This document shows, in pieces, positions 36,036 through 44,783 of a DNA stretch of 64,000 bases (position 1 is the first letter of the stretch; each line of letters opens with the position of its first letter). The position numbers and the translations under genes are program-made. Source of the DNA: Maribacter halichondriae (GTDB lineage: Bacteria > Bacteroidota > Bacteroidia > Flavobacteriales > Flavobacteriaceae); NCBI RefSeq assembly GCF_027474825.1, contig NZ_CP107030.1:3416529-3480528 (forward strand), in the 5' to 3' direction. The notes beneath the pieces were generated by a model. That model was not told the origin of the DNA. It did not search any database and saw nothing but the letters and a program-made list of their open reading frames with translations.

Positions 36036-36551
36036 TTAGTTATTAGCAAATGTTTTTTCCGTCGGTTCGATTATAACTTCCACCATTCCGCTGATTATTT
36101 TTCTTTTTTTCAACATGGTGCTAATCCAGAAATAAGGAAGTAACAAAACTAAAAAACAACCAAACCCAGTATTATAACTAAATCTATCTCCAGTAAATTT
36201 TTGATTCCAATAAACGTAGGACTTATAGTGTTTATCAGCTATATAAAAATCTTGACTCGACCACCCAGTTTTAATTGCTGGCTTAAGAAAATCATCTAAC
36301 TTTTTCTTTTCGATTTCAGAAAATTTTGATTCCCAAAACTCTCCAGAACTACCTTTTGTTTTTGGATTGTAAAATTGAACATCTCCGATTTTTGTCCAAT
36401 CCTCGTCCGGATAGATGAAATCGAATATTGTCCCGGTCAAATTATGAGTAAGTCTATAAATTCCATTCCCCTTATCAATAGTCCCATCCTCAATTTGAAA
36501 CTCCGATTTCGGTTGAAATTTTTGTTCAATATATTCTTTCCAGTTGTTCAA
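36036..36551 (-). CDS. Cassette 1: hypothetical protein with C-terminal membrane segment
   Basis: About 171 residues, start TTG 36551 (no ATG is available between the upstream in-frame TAG and this codon). Family not recognised. Soluble N-terminal ~125 residues (WKEYIEQKFQPKSEFQIEDG, WSSQDFYIADKHYKSYVYW), one hydrophobic segment near the C-terminus (FGCFLVLLLPYFWISTML), then a short basic tail. The stop codon now lies in the inserted IS91-like element; the original site would have given a stop two codons later. It is the cassette closest to the recombinase. Confidence 0.68.
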   Translation of the reverse strand: MNNWKEYIEQKFQPKSEFQIEDGTIDKGNGIYRLTHNLTGTIFDFIYPDEDWTKIGDVQFYNPKTKGSSGEFWESKFSEIEKKKLDDFLKPAIKTGWSSQDFYIADKHYKSYVYWNQKFTGDRFSYNTGFGCFLVLLLPYFWISTMLKKRKIISGMVEVIIEPTEKTFANN

Positions 36552-36558
36552 TTCAAAT

Positions 36559-36660
36559 ATTTGCTAACACCTAAATATGTTTAGTTTTAGGCTGTAGCTA
36601 TAAAAGTACTGAAAAAGTCGCAAAAGCCTTACTAACGCTAAAAAAATTAAATCTGAAACT
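36559..36660. promoter_or_regulatory. attI-like junction between recombinase and first cassette
   Basis: On the cassette strand the junction reads ATATTTAGGTG then TTAGCAAAT, i.e. a G|TT point equal to the cassette arm. A second GCGTTAGTAAGGC motif lies about 70 bp upstream. The region between divergent genes (36552-36719) is AT-rich and must hold both the recombinase promoter and any cassette promoter; I see no strong consensus promoter. Confidence 0.4.
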
Positions 36661-36719
36661 ATTTGGTAATTTGTATATAATAAATATATCTTTATCAAAT
36701 TGATATACAAAATACCTAA

Positions 36720-37787
36720 GTGAATAATTCTAATTACTCGTATCAAATCGATAAGCATAGAACTAAAAACGTCATATTGATTAAGTTTGAATATGACCAA
36801 AATCTGGTAACCGCGCTACGCAATAGATTTCCCTCTGCAAAGTGGAGCAAGACAAAAGTTTCATGGTATTTGCCCGATTTGCCCAGTATTAGAAAAGCCT
36901 TGTCAATTGAGCAGGAGAGCCCAGTTGATTGTTCGCTATTAAAAATCGACCCTGTCAATAGAGCTGCTTTTGTTTTGATGAATGAACAACTTCAACTAAA
37001 ACAATATAGCGCCAATACAGTAAGAATATACCTTGGTGAATTTTTGCACCTTTTGAAGCTATTAAAGGCTTTTCCTGTTGATGAGCTGACCCCCAAAAGA
37101 CTTAAAGATTATTTTCTTTTTTGCCTGAATAAAGAGAATATGCGAGAAAGAAAAATGAACGGCAAGATAAATGCTATAAAATTTTATTTCGAACAGGTCT
37201 TACACCGTCCAAAAATGTTTTTTGACATACCAAGACCCAAAAAACCACAGGTATTGCCAAAAACACTTAGTAAAAATGAGGTTAAGAAGATTATTCAGGC
37301 AACTACGAATATCAAGCATTCTGTGGCCCTACAATTGTGCTACGGTATGGGCCTAAGAGTATCTGAAGTGGTAAATATAAAAGTTGAAGATATAGACAGT
37401 GAACGAATGGTTGTACATATACGGGGAGCAAAAGGAAAAAAAGACAGAATGGTACCATTACCTGTCTCCATACTACCATTGTTAAGAAGGTATTATATTG
37501 ATTATAGACCAACGGATTTTCTTTTGGAAGGCCAGTATGGTGGTCAATATTCGAAAGCAAGTACACAGAATATTTTTAAAAAAGCCATGAGAAAGGCAGG
37601 TATTAATAAAAGAGTGGGTATTCATGGCCTACGACATTCGTATGCAACACATCTGCTAGAGGCCGGTGCCGATATGCGATTCATACAAGAACTCTTAGGT
37701 CATAACTCAATTAAGACCACTCAGATTTATACCAAGGTCACACCCAGAAGCTTATCTAGTATATCAAGCCCTTTAGATTCGCTCTAA
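36720..37787 (+). CDS. Tyrosine recombinase of the cassette array (integron-integrase-like)
   Basis: 355 residues, GTG start. An extra N-terminal region (about 1-75; LVTALRNRFPSAKWSKTKVSW) precedes the SAM-like core-binding domain (YSANTVRIYLGEFLHLLKLL) and the catalytic domain: R213 (MGLRVSEVVNI), K in GAKGKKDRMVPL, H302-x-x-R305 (HGLRHSYATHLLEAG), H328 (LLGH), Y337 (QIYTKV), tail ISSPLDSL. The long insert of classical IntI between strands and the HxxR box is not seen. It is divergent from the first cassette exactly as intI is in integrons. Its stop overlaps the convergent hexosaminidase stop by 4 bp. A general XerC/D-like phage recombinase is the alternative. Confidence 0.82.
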   Translation: MNNSNYSYQIDKHRTKNVILIKFEYDQNLVTALRNRFPSAKWSKTKVSWYLPDLPSIRKALSIEQESPVDCSLLKIDPVNRAAFVLMNEQLQLKQYSANTVRIYLGEFLHLLKLLKAFPVDELTPKRLKDYFLFCLNKENMRERKMNGKINAIKFYFEQVLHRPKMFFDIPRPKKPQVLPKTLSKNEVKKIIQATTNIKHSVALQLCYGMGLRVSEVVNIKVEDIDSERMVVHIRGAKGKKDRMVPLPVSILPLLRRYYIDYRPTDFLLEGQYGGQYSKASTQNIFKKAMRKAGINKRVGIHGLRHSYATHLLEAGADMRFIQELLGHNSIKTTQIYTKVTPRSLSSISSPLDSL

Positions 37788-39400
37788 TCCTTCTTAATCT
37801 CCTCATACGTATACTTACTCTTCTTCCAATCGATTAACGGAGAGGGATAATATTTCACATCCATACGATCCAAGAACGGGGCCTGATTTGCTAAGCGTAC
37901 TTTAAAGTTTTCCCAATCACGATTTTCTTGGGTCGTCCAACCCAATTCGGCATGGCCGATGGCCCTCGGGAAGGCCAAATATTCCAGCTCCCCGATATCG
38001 CTGATGGTCTCCGACCACAAGGGTGCCTCGATGCCCAGTATATTTTTTAAAGGTACTCCTTCATATTCTTCAGGGTTCCAAACATAGGCCGAATCTACGG
38101 GTATATAGGCCGCCCAATGCAGGCCGTGTTTCGAGAGCGTATCGTATTGCATATCGAGATAGGTCTTCTTGGCAGGCGACATGATGACCTTCATTCCTTT
38201 TTTGGCAGCCTTGTCGGCATTTTCCTTACTGGACCAAAATTGGGCGATCGATGTGGAATCCAAATCGGCTTGAGCGATTTCGTCCCATCCAATCATACGC
38301 TTGCCATGTTTTTGAACAATTTTTTCGACCCGCTCCACAAAATAGATATAATCGTTCTTTTTGGTCACGTGGCTTTCGTCGCCCCCGATATGAAAATAAG
38401 GGCCAGGGGTGATGGCCGAGATTTCCCGTACCACATCATCAATAAAGGTATATACCGTATCTTTTCGGGTATCGAAGGTGCTAAAACCGACATGGGTGCC
38501 TTCGTATAATTTTGGGGTTTTTCCGTTTCCGTTTAAAATAGGGTAGGAGACCGAGGCGGCGTTCGTATGCCCCGGCATGTCGATTTCGGGTACCACGGTC
38601 ATAAAGTGCTTGGCCGCATAGTCCACGATTTCAGTATAATCTTCTTGGGTAAAAAAGCCACCCGCTTCGCCACCGACTTCGGTACTGCCACCGACCTCGG
38701 TCAATTTGGGCCAAGACTTGATCTCGATACGCCACCCTTGGTCATCCGATAAATGCAGATGCAATACATTGTATTTGTAATAGGCGAGTAGGTCGATATA
38801 TTTCTTGACATCTTCGACACTAAAGAAATGTCTGGCGACATCGAGCATACTACCACGATATTCAAAAGTCGGGTTATCCATTACCTTTCCCGTGGGTACG
38901 GTCCACACGGGATATTCCGCCAACGTATCGTTGCTCGTTTCGGGGATGAGTTGGCGTAGGGTCTGCACGCCGCGAAATGCACCTTCGGCCGTATTCGAAT
39001 TCAAGATAATCGAATCTGCCGCGACATAAAGCTGATAGGCTTCGGAAGCGTTCAGTTCAAGACTGTCGGATTGGTTGATGTAGATGATACCTTCCCTTCC
39101 GGGGATTTCGGGTACATTGACCTGAACATCCAAAGCGGTTTGCTCCTTTATTTTTTTGGCCAGGAATTTGCCTACTTCCTCAAAATCGGAAGCATTTTCC
39201 GAGGTGTAGATAGCGGTAAATTGATCCAATGCAAACCCCTCGTGGGTAGGAATCATTTTCAACGGTTTCGGAATCAAATTTTCCGCAGCCAAATCGGTTT
39301 TAGGAAAGTTCAGTGCCCGTTTCTTTTTTTCTTCGCCGCAGGCGATGAGGGTTGCGATTATGGTTATGGCCAAAACTGTTTTGGTGAGCGTTGATTTCAT
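37784..39400 (-). CDS. GH20 beta-N-acetylhexosaminidase, lipoprotein
   Basis: Releases terminal GlcNAc/GalNAc from chitooligosaccharides or glycoconjugates. ATG 39400 (MKSTLTKTVLAITIIATLIAC) gives a lipoprotein signal; a longer start at 39475 would run through a tandem repeat and is rejected. N-terminal GH20b domain (IPKPLKMIPTHEGFALD), then the TIM barrel with LDVARHFFSVEDVKKYIDLLA, HLHLSDDQGWRIEI, VVPEIDMPGHTNA and the catalytic Asp-Glu pair in FHIGGDESHV. 538 residues, intact. Confidence 0.95.
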   Translation of the reverse strand: MKSTLTKTVLAITIIATLIACGEEKKKRALNFPKTDLAAENLIPKPLKMIPTHEGFALDQFTAIYTSENASDFEEVGKFLAKKIKEQTALDVQVNVPEIPGREGIIYINQSDSLELNASEAYQLYVAADSIILNSNTAEGAFRGVQTLRQLIPETSNDTLAEYPVWTVPTGKVMDNPTFEYRGSMLDVARHFFSVEDVKKYIDLLAYYKYNVLHLHLSDDQGWRIEIKSWPKLTEVGGSTEVGGEAGGFFTQEDYTEIVDYAAKHFMTVVPEIDMPGHTNAASVSYPILNGNGKTPKLYEGTHVGFSTFDTRKDTVYTFIDDVVREISAITPGPYFHIGGDESHVTKKNDYIYFVERVEKIVQKHGKRMIGWDEIAQADLDSTSIAQFWSSKENADKAAKKGMKVIMSPAKKTYLDMQYDTLSKHGLHWAAYIPVDSAYVWNPEEYEGVPLKNILGIEAPLWSETISDIGELEYLAFPRAIGHAELGWTTQENRDWENFKVRLANQAPFLDRMDVKYYPSPLIDWKKSKYTYEEIKKD

Positions 39401-39452
39401 AAATTTATTTTTTAGTAAAAACTTTAAAGTAAGCATAAATCGTTCTTCTGAC

Positions 39453-39508
39453 CTCCGTCTTCCATCATCCGTCATCCGTCATCCGTCATCCGTCATCTGT
39501 CTTCCGTC
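39453..39508. repeat. Tandem 7-base repeat ATCCGTC
   Basis: Four perfect ATCCGTC units at 39467-39494, flanked by degenerate units (ATCTGTC, TTCCGTC). It lies between the hexosaminidase start and the SGNH hydrolase stop, in noncoding sequence. Confidence 0.75.
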
Positions 39509-39523
39509 ATCAAACACCCAACA

Positions 39524-40168
39524 TCAATCCACATAATTTTTAATGACCTCGTACCATAGGTCGTACCCTTTGCTATTCATGTGCAGGCCGTCTTCTAGAA
39601 AAATATCCTGCTTTACTTTTCTTTTTTCCAACATGGGCCGCCACACATCGGCATAGTCGATCAAAACATCTTTTTGACTCATGCGACGGAACTTCCGGTT
39701 CAGTTTTTTGTAATTGCGTTTGAGATTCCAACGGGCGATACTGGGTTTGGCGGCAATGAGCACAATTTTTGTTGTGGGATTAGTACCACGAATTCTGGCA
39801 ATGATTTCTTGGGTGGTGGCCATGATTTCTTTTGGTTTTTTCTCTGAAGCGATATCATTGTCCCCCTCATAGATAAAAACTTTTTTCGGTTTATAGCGAA
39901 GAATTAGCGCTTCGGAATGGGCCAAGAGGTCACTGGCCTGAGAGCCTCCGAAACCAGAATTTACAATGTGATGTTCGGGAAATCGTTTTTCGAGATCACT
40001 CCAAATACGTATACTCGAACTTCCCGTAAATACGATGGTTTCTTTGGAGGAATCCCAGAGGGAGTCGTATTTTTTTTGAATGTCTTCGATTTCAGAAGCA
40101 AAACGAAGCGGGTCTTGCCCATAGCCCGCCAATACCGAAAATAGAAACAGAACAACAATGTATCTCAT
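39524..40168 (-). CDS. SGNH/GDSL-family hydrolase, exported
   Basis: Probable acetyl- or acyl-esterase, perhaps acting on sugars given the neighbouring hexosaminidase. Signal peptide MRYIVVLFLFSVLAGYGQ. SGNH blocks: FTGSSSIRIW (nucleophile Ser), NSGFGGSQ (oxyanion Gly), YEGDNDIAS (Asn), DGLHMNSKGY (Asp-x-x-His). 214 residues, intact. Same strand as the hexosaminidase and separated by the tandem repeat. Confidence 0.9.
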   Translation of the reverse strand: MRYIVVLFLFSVLAGYGQDPLRFASEIEDIQKKYDSLWDSSKETIVFTGSSSIRIWSDLEKRFPEHHIVNSGFGGSQASDLLAHSEALILRYKPKKVFIYEGDNDIASEKKPKEIMATTQEIIARIRGTNPTTKIVLIAAKPSIARWNLKRNYKKLNRKFRRMSQKDVLIDYADVWRPMLEKRKVKQDIFLEDGLHMNSKGYDLWYEVIKNYVD

Positions 40169-40286
40169 ACCTTAATTTTGAGGCCGAAAGATACTTTTAA
40201 TTTGACAAACGTTCAATAATTTTGGATTTGCTACATGGGGTACAATATCCATTTCCTCGGGCATTACAACAGAATTCATTGTTTCA

Positions 40287-41156
40287 TCACGGGTTTGGCG
40301 ATCCCTCGGCCACGGCCCAATCGTGAAAACGTTGGATCCAGTCGTCGGAAGGAAGTCCTTGTGCCTTCATGCCGAAACCATGCCCACCTTTTGAATACAT
40401 GTGCAACCCCACTTTTTTACTATCTTTCAACCAGGCCGAGTATAGGTCTGCACTAGGCGCCGCCAATTGCAAAGGATCGTCCGAAGCACAGATAACCAAC
40501 ATCGGGGGTGCATTTTCCGGCACTTGATAAGGTCCTACGACAGCCATCCAAGGGTAAACAGGTACTATAAAATCAGGTCTATTTTCTTCGGAATAATTGA
40601 AAGTAACGCCCATAGTTACCGCACCACCCGCGGAAAATCCCATAAAACCTATTTTATTTGGGTCGAGCCCAAATTCCTTGGCATTTTTTCGAACATGTGA
40701 AATTGCGGTAAGGCCGTCCGCTATCGATAAAGACAGCACCGGTGCCACACGTTCGCCGATACGCGCGGGATTGGTCTCTCCCTCCTCGGAAATTTCCTTG
40801 ACCCCATCTTCGCCGGTGGGCACCAAACGATATTTTAAAACGAAGGCAGTGATTCCTTTTTCATTTAACCATTTGGCCACATCGGTACCTTCACTTTTGA
40901 TGCTCAGGGCATAAAGTCCACCACCGGGTGCTACGATTACCGCAGTCCCGTTCGGATTTTCTGGTCTAAAAACTTCCATTGTCGGTTCCGAGACATTCGT
41001 AACTACATGGTTCTGCCAAATATCGGAGAAGTAATCTTTCTCCCCACCTTCCCAAGTAACATCGGGAGAAGTTTCGTGCTGAAGTTTGATTATTTCTTGC
41101 GAGGTGACCCATTGCACCATTCCCGAACAAAGTAACATTGCGATTAATTTTTTCAT
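40287..41156 (-). CDS. Exported alpha/beta-hydrolase esterase
   Basis: Family resembling acetyl-xylan-esterase or BD-FAE-like carbohydrate esterases of Bacteroidota. ATG 41156, signal peptide ending QWVTSQ. Oxyanion-region APGGGLYALSIKSEG, nucleophile GFMGFSAGGAV, acid in ICASDDPLQ, and His in SKGGHGFGMKAQG. About 290 residues. Likely removes acyl groups from polysaccharide together with the SGNH enzyme. Substrate not known from sequence. Confidence 0.85.
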   Translation of the reverse strand: MKKLIAMLLCSGMVQWVTSQEIIKLQHETSPDVTWEGGEKDYFSDIWQNHVVTNVSEPTMEVFRPENPNGTAVIVAPGGGLYALSIKSEGTDVAKWLNEKGITAFVLKYRLVPTGEDGVKEISEEGETNPARIGERVAPVLSLSIADGLTAISHVRKNAKEFGLDPNKIGFMGFSAGGAVTMGVTFNYSEENRPDFIVPVYPWMAVVGPYQVPENAPPMLVICASDDPLQLAAPSADLYSAWLKDSKKVGLHMYSKGGHGFGMKAQGLPSDDWIQRFHDWAVAEGSPNP

Positions 41157-41183
41157 TTTCAAAGTACGTTTAGAGGTTGTTTT

Positions 41184-41909
41184 TTAAATTCCGATAGCAA
41201 GAAAAACCAAGGCCGCCAAGACCCCACCGGTAAGCGGACCAAGAATCGGGATCAGGGCATAGCCCCAATCGCTACCGCCTTTTCCTTTTAAGGGCAATAA
41301 AGCGTGCATGATCCGTGGCCCCAGATCACGTGCCGGATTGATGGCATAACCCGTCGGGCCGCCCAAGCTGAGTCCAATACCAATAACCAAAAGCGCAACG
41401 GGCAAGGCATCTAAAGATCCAAGTTTTACAGGTTCATTGCCCATGGTTCCGCCGGCGATATACATGACTCCGAAAACCAATGCGAACGTGCCGATGACCT
41501 CGGTGATAAAATTCCACAACGGACTTCGTATCGCGGGCCCCGTCGCAAAAGTCGCCAATAAGACGCTCTGATCTTCGGTGGCATCATACTGTTTTTTGTA
41601 GGTCAACCACACCAGGGTAGTTCCTAACATGGCGCCAAGGGTCTGTGCAATAATGTAGCCGGGTACCAAGTGCCACGAGAACTTTCCGGCAGTCGCCAAG
41701 CCTATGGTCACTGCTGGATTCAAGTGTGCCCCACTGACATCGGCTGAAATAAATACCCCGGTAAATACCGCGATTCCCCAAGCGAGGGATATTCCTACCC
41801 ATCCGGAGTCAGATCCTTTCGTTCCTTTAAGTATTGCATTTGCGACGATGCCATTTCCCAAAAGAAGCAGCATGGAGGTTCCTATGAATTCAAATAAATA
41901 TTGCGTCAT
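41184..41909 (-). CDS. Aquaporin / MIP-family channel
   Basis: Inner-membrane water or glycerol channel. The two pore NPA motifs are present (SGAHLNPAVTIG and GYAINPARDLGPR), plus six hydrophobic segments. The Asp after the second NPA-R (NPARDLGPR) is typical of glycerol facilitators (GlpF type). 241 residues, intact, starting MTQYLFEFIGTSML. No glycerol kinase gene adjacent. Convergence with its neighbours suggests independent transcription. Confidence 0.93.
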   Translation of the reverse strand: MTQYLFEFIGTSMLLLLGNGIVANAILKGTKGSDSGWVGISLAWGIAVFTGVFISADVSGAHLNPAVTIGLATAGKFSWHLVPGYIIAQTLGAMLGTTLVWLTYKKQYDATEDQSVLLATFATGPAIRSPLWNFITEVIGTFALVFGVMYIAGGTMGNEPVKLGSLDALPVALLVIGIGLSLGGPTGYAINPARDLGPRIMHALLPLKGKGGSDWGYALIPILGPLTGGVLAALVFLAIGI

Positions 41910-42110
41910 AATGATTGGTCGTTTATATGCCGTAATATAATTAATTGCGCCGATAGTTTGAATCCTAACACAAAATATCTCAATTGCAAAAGATCAGCAC
42001 GGGGTCATGGAAAATAAAATTTGTTTGATTTTTCTTTCCTGTTAAAGTTTTTTTTAACTTACAGTACTATTACAACAATTAACTATTAACCCTATTTAAA
42101 GACAGTAATT

Positions 42111-42443
42111 ATGAGTGAATTGGCAGACAAATTAGCCGCGTTAAAATCTACGGCGGTTAAGCAATTGAATGAATGTGGTGTTTCTAATATCGACCACGAT
42201 AAATTGGATGGTTATGTAAACAGTCTTAAATCAATGGTGGACAATAAGGATGCTACTTTGGTTTCAGGACAAGATGTATCTGAATTGGAGACGGTTCGCA
42301 GAAATTTTGTTGAAAAGAAGTTAGGCGTTAACGATAAGGACAAAGCTATGAAAGCTATTAACTCGGTAGCAGGAAAAATGTCGGGAATCCGTATGAAGAG
42401 TAGACCTGCCTTTTATTATTTGGTACAACAAGAATTGAACTAG
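42111..42443 (+). CDS. DUF2853 family protein
   Basis: Small 110-residue cytosolic helical protein of unknown function. Conserved segments KLAALKSTAVKQLNECGVSN, VSELETVRRNFVEKKLGV and RPAFYYLVQQEL identify DUF2853. Monocistronic: its own upstream region of about 200 bp and a strong terminator follow. Confidence 0.85.
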   Translation: MSELADKLAALKSTAVKQLNECGVSNIDHDKLDGYVNSLKSMVDNKDATLVSGQDVSELETVRRNFVEKKLGVNDKDKAMKAINSVAGKMSGIRMKSRPAFYYLVQQELN

Positions 42444-42477
42444 TCATTTCTCTTGCATTAAGAGGATTAATAAAATC

Positions 42478-42506
42478 AAAAGCGGCTCAATGGGCCGCTT
42501 TTTTAT
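42478..42506 (+). terminator. Rho-independent terminator after the DUF2853 gene
   Basis: Stem AAAGCGGC / GCCGCTTTTTT with a short loop (TCAATGG) followed by a run of T; 35 bp past the stop codon. Confidence 0.85.
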
Positions 42507-42570
42507 TGAACGGGTTTCAAAAAATATAGTACATTTATTCTGATGATTTTTCACAAACCGACCAAGACTA

Positions 42571-44779
42571 ATGCAGCACTTTAAAAAACTAGGGCTTTTC
42601 TTCGGCCTAATGTTCCTTCCTATTATTTCTGTATCCCAAGTTGTCTCACCCCCAACGAGTAATGACCGTCCTACGGCAAATACGGTCGCACTTGAATCGA
42701 CTCCCGTAGTCGATGGAGAAGTGCTGAACGATGCTGTTTGGCAGGCTATCGAACCCTTTGGCAATTTGGTGCAGGCCCAGCCTAATTTTGGTCGCCCGGC
42801 CAGTGAGAAGACCGAAATACGCATCGCATATACTAAGGAAACTTTCTACCTTTCCGTTGTTTGTTATGATTCCCGACCAGATGCGCTGGTCGTATCTGAT
42901 GCACGACGTGATGCCGATTTGGACAATACCGATGCTTTCCTTTTTATCTTGGATACCTATAAAGACGGCCAGAACGGTTTTATCTTCGGAACGAATTCGT
43001 TGGCCGTAGAATACGATGCGCAAGTAGATAATGAGGGCCAGGGCAACTTTAACGCAAATCGCCAACAAGGAGGAACCATTGGGGGGTTCAACCTGAACTG
43101 GGACGCATCTTTCGAGGTGCGAACGAAAGTCGGTGATTTTGGTTGGAGCGCCGAGTTTGCCATTCCCGTTCGCACGTTGCGTTTTCAGGCTGGTAAGGAT
43201 TGGGGCATCAATTTTCGAAGAAATATCAGGAAAAGTAATGAGATAGTCTATTGGGCACCCATGCCCGTAGGACTCGACCTCAAAAGGCTTTCGTTGGCAG
43301 GCACCTTGACCGGTCTTGATTTGCCCAGCCCCGGAAATCTGAAAGTTATTCCCTATGTGCTCGGTCGGATGGACAAGGATTATACGGTGGCCGACCCAAA
43401 AAATAGATTAGATGGCGAAGTGGGCGGCGATGTCAAGTTTAGCGTTACGCCAAGTTTGACCCTAGACCTTACCTACAATACCGATTTTGCGCAAGTAGAG
43501 GTCGATGACCAGCAAGTGAACCTGGATCGCTTCAATCTCTTTTTCCTGAAAAAAGACCCTTCTTTTGGAGAATGCCGGATTGTTCAGTGTGGGAAGTCCG
43601 GGCGAGGTCGATCTCTTTTTCAGCCGTCGTATCGGAATCGGTGACAATGGAAATATCGTACCCATAGTCGGGGGTGCCCGTCTTTCGGGAAAATTGAATC
43701 GCACCAATGTGGGACTCTTGAGTATGTGGACAGAAGATGTACAGGATAATGGTATCGAAGAAAATAATTTTACCGTAGCGCGTGTCAACCATGAATTTAA
43801 GGGGCGAACCGCTTTGGGCGCCGTTTTTATAAATAAGGAAGGATTACAGTCCGACAACTTTAATCGTACCCTTGCGCTCGATGGAAAACTTGGTCTGGGA
43901 AGAAAAGCACGTATGTCGGGCTTTTTCTCAAAAACGTTCGACCAGAACGATACGCTGAACGCCCATTCGTTCAAATTTCAAACCGATTACAATTGGAATA
44001 ATTGGGAGCTACGGGCAGGGTATACCGAAGTAGGGCAGGGGTTTAATCCGGAAGTTGGTTTTTTATTGCGATCGGCTTTTAGAAAACCGGAAGGCTTGGT
44101 GCTCTACCATTTAAGACCTAAAAATCCAGATTCAAAAATTTTGGAATATCGTCCGCATATCTCCTATCGTGGCTACTGGAATTTCGACGGTTTTTTGGAA
44201 ACCAGCTTTTTACATATTGACAACCATTTTGAATGGAAAAGTGGTAATGAACTTCATACCGGGATAAATTTTACTCGTGAAGGGGTTGTTGATGCTTTTG
44301 ATATTTCAAGAGGCCAGAATGTTATCATTCAACCAGGCGGCTACAATCATGTAGAATCTCAAATCATATTTTTTACGAATAGAAGTAAACCTCTATCGGT
44401 AAACCTGCGATCCGTTATAGGAGGTTCTTTTGGTGGCACCCGATATCAAGAAAGTATTACCGGAAGTCTGCGGATAGGAGATAAGTTCAATTCCGACCTT
44501 AGCTTGCAATACAATAATTTTCAACTTCCCGTAGGTAATTTTACAGCCAATATCGTAAGCAGTAGATTGTCGTACGCCTTTAAACCCAACATCTATCTAC
44601 AAGGTTTGATCCAACACAATACAAGCGACAAATTGTGGGCGGCCAATATTCGCTTTGGGTGGCTGCAGCAGGCTAATACAGGCCTTTTTGTCGTTTGGAA
44701 CTATAATGTATTGGACAACGGGCCTTTGAATAATAGCTTTATTATCAAGTATACTCGAATGTTCGATTTGGTGCGGTAG
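42571..44779 (+). CDS. DUF5916 outer-membrane-type protein with CBM9-like N-terminus (two one-base frameshifts)
   Basis: About 737 residues when repaired. Signal peptide GLFFGLMFLPIISVSQ, then a CBM9-like carbohydrate-binding domain (PVVDGEVLNDAVWQAIEPFG ... SVVCYDSRPDAL), followed by the DUF5916 beta-barrel-like region. The family hallmark FFPEKRPFFLENAGLF is split by two single-base losses (C run 43545-43546, T run 43563-43566), giving an early stop at 43644; the frame continues to 44779. Two losses 20 bp apart at homopolymers point to sequencing error. Function of the family is not settled. Confidence 0.86.
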
Positions 44780-44783
44780 AGCA

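Larger units (their letters stand above)
33661..36042 (+). mobile_element. IS91-like element with tyrosine recombinase, copy 2
   Basis: Same length (about 2,382 bp) and orientation as copy 1. In the parts compared I see one G-run and one A-run length difference and one C/T substitution near the right end, so the copies are very recent relatives. It is inserted at the same position of a cassette site as copy 1 (after ...GGCATTG, next to TT). Confidence 0.87.
22339..37787. other. Integron-like gene-cassette array with divergent tyrosine recombinase
   Basis: A tyrosine recombinase (36720-37787, +) is divergent from eleven small cassette genes, all on the minus strand. Cassettes are separated by hairpin sites of about 66-204 bp, all of the same plan (gene strand: ACAAC-AAW-GSCTAWA ... 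TAGCC-NNNACC-GTTGT). The outermost arm on each side of a gene is private to that gene: GTT plus about 7 bases at its 5' side and the reverse complement at its 3' side, as expected if a circular cassette carries a complete site. Two IS91-like elements and one IS1182 element interrupt it. The genes are AT-rich compared with the flanking chromosome. Classical attC cores (GTTRRRY) are not matched, so I call it integron-like. Confidence 0.75.

Noticed and set aside
22339..36600. CRISPR array
   Set aside because: Repeats are long, variable hairpins separated by complete genes; there are no uniform spacers and no cas genes.
41184..41909. Assignment of glpF as gene symbol
   Set aside because: The second NPA box fits glycerol facilitators, but no glycerol genes are nearby, so the substrate is left open.
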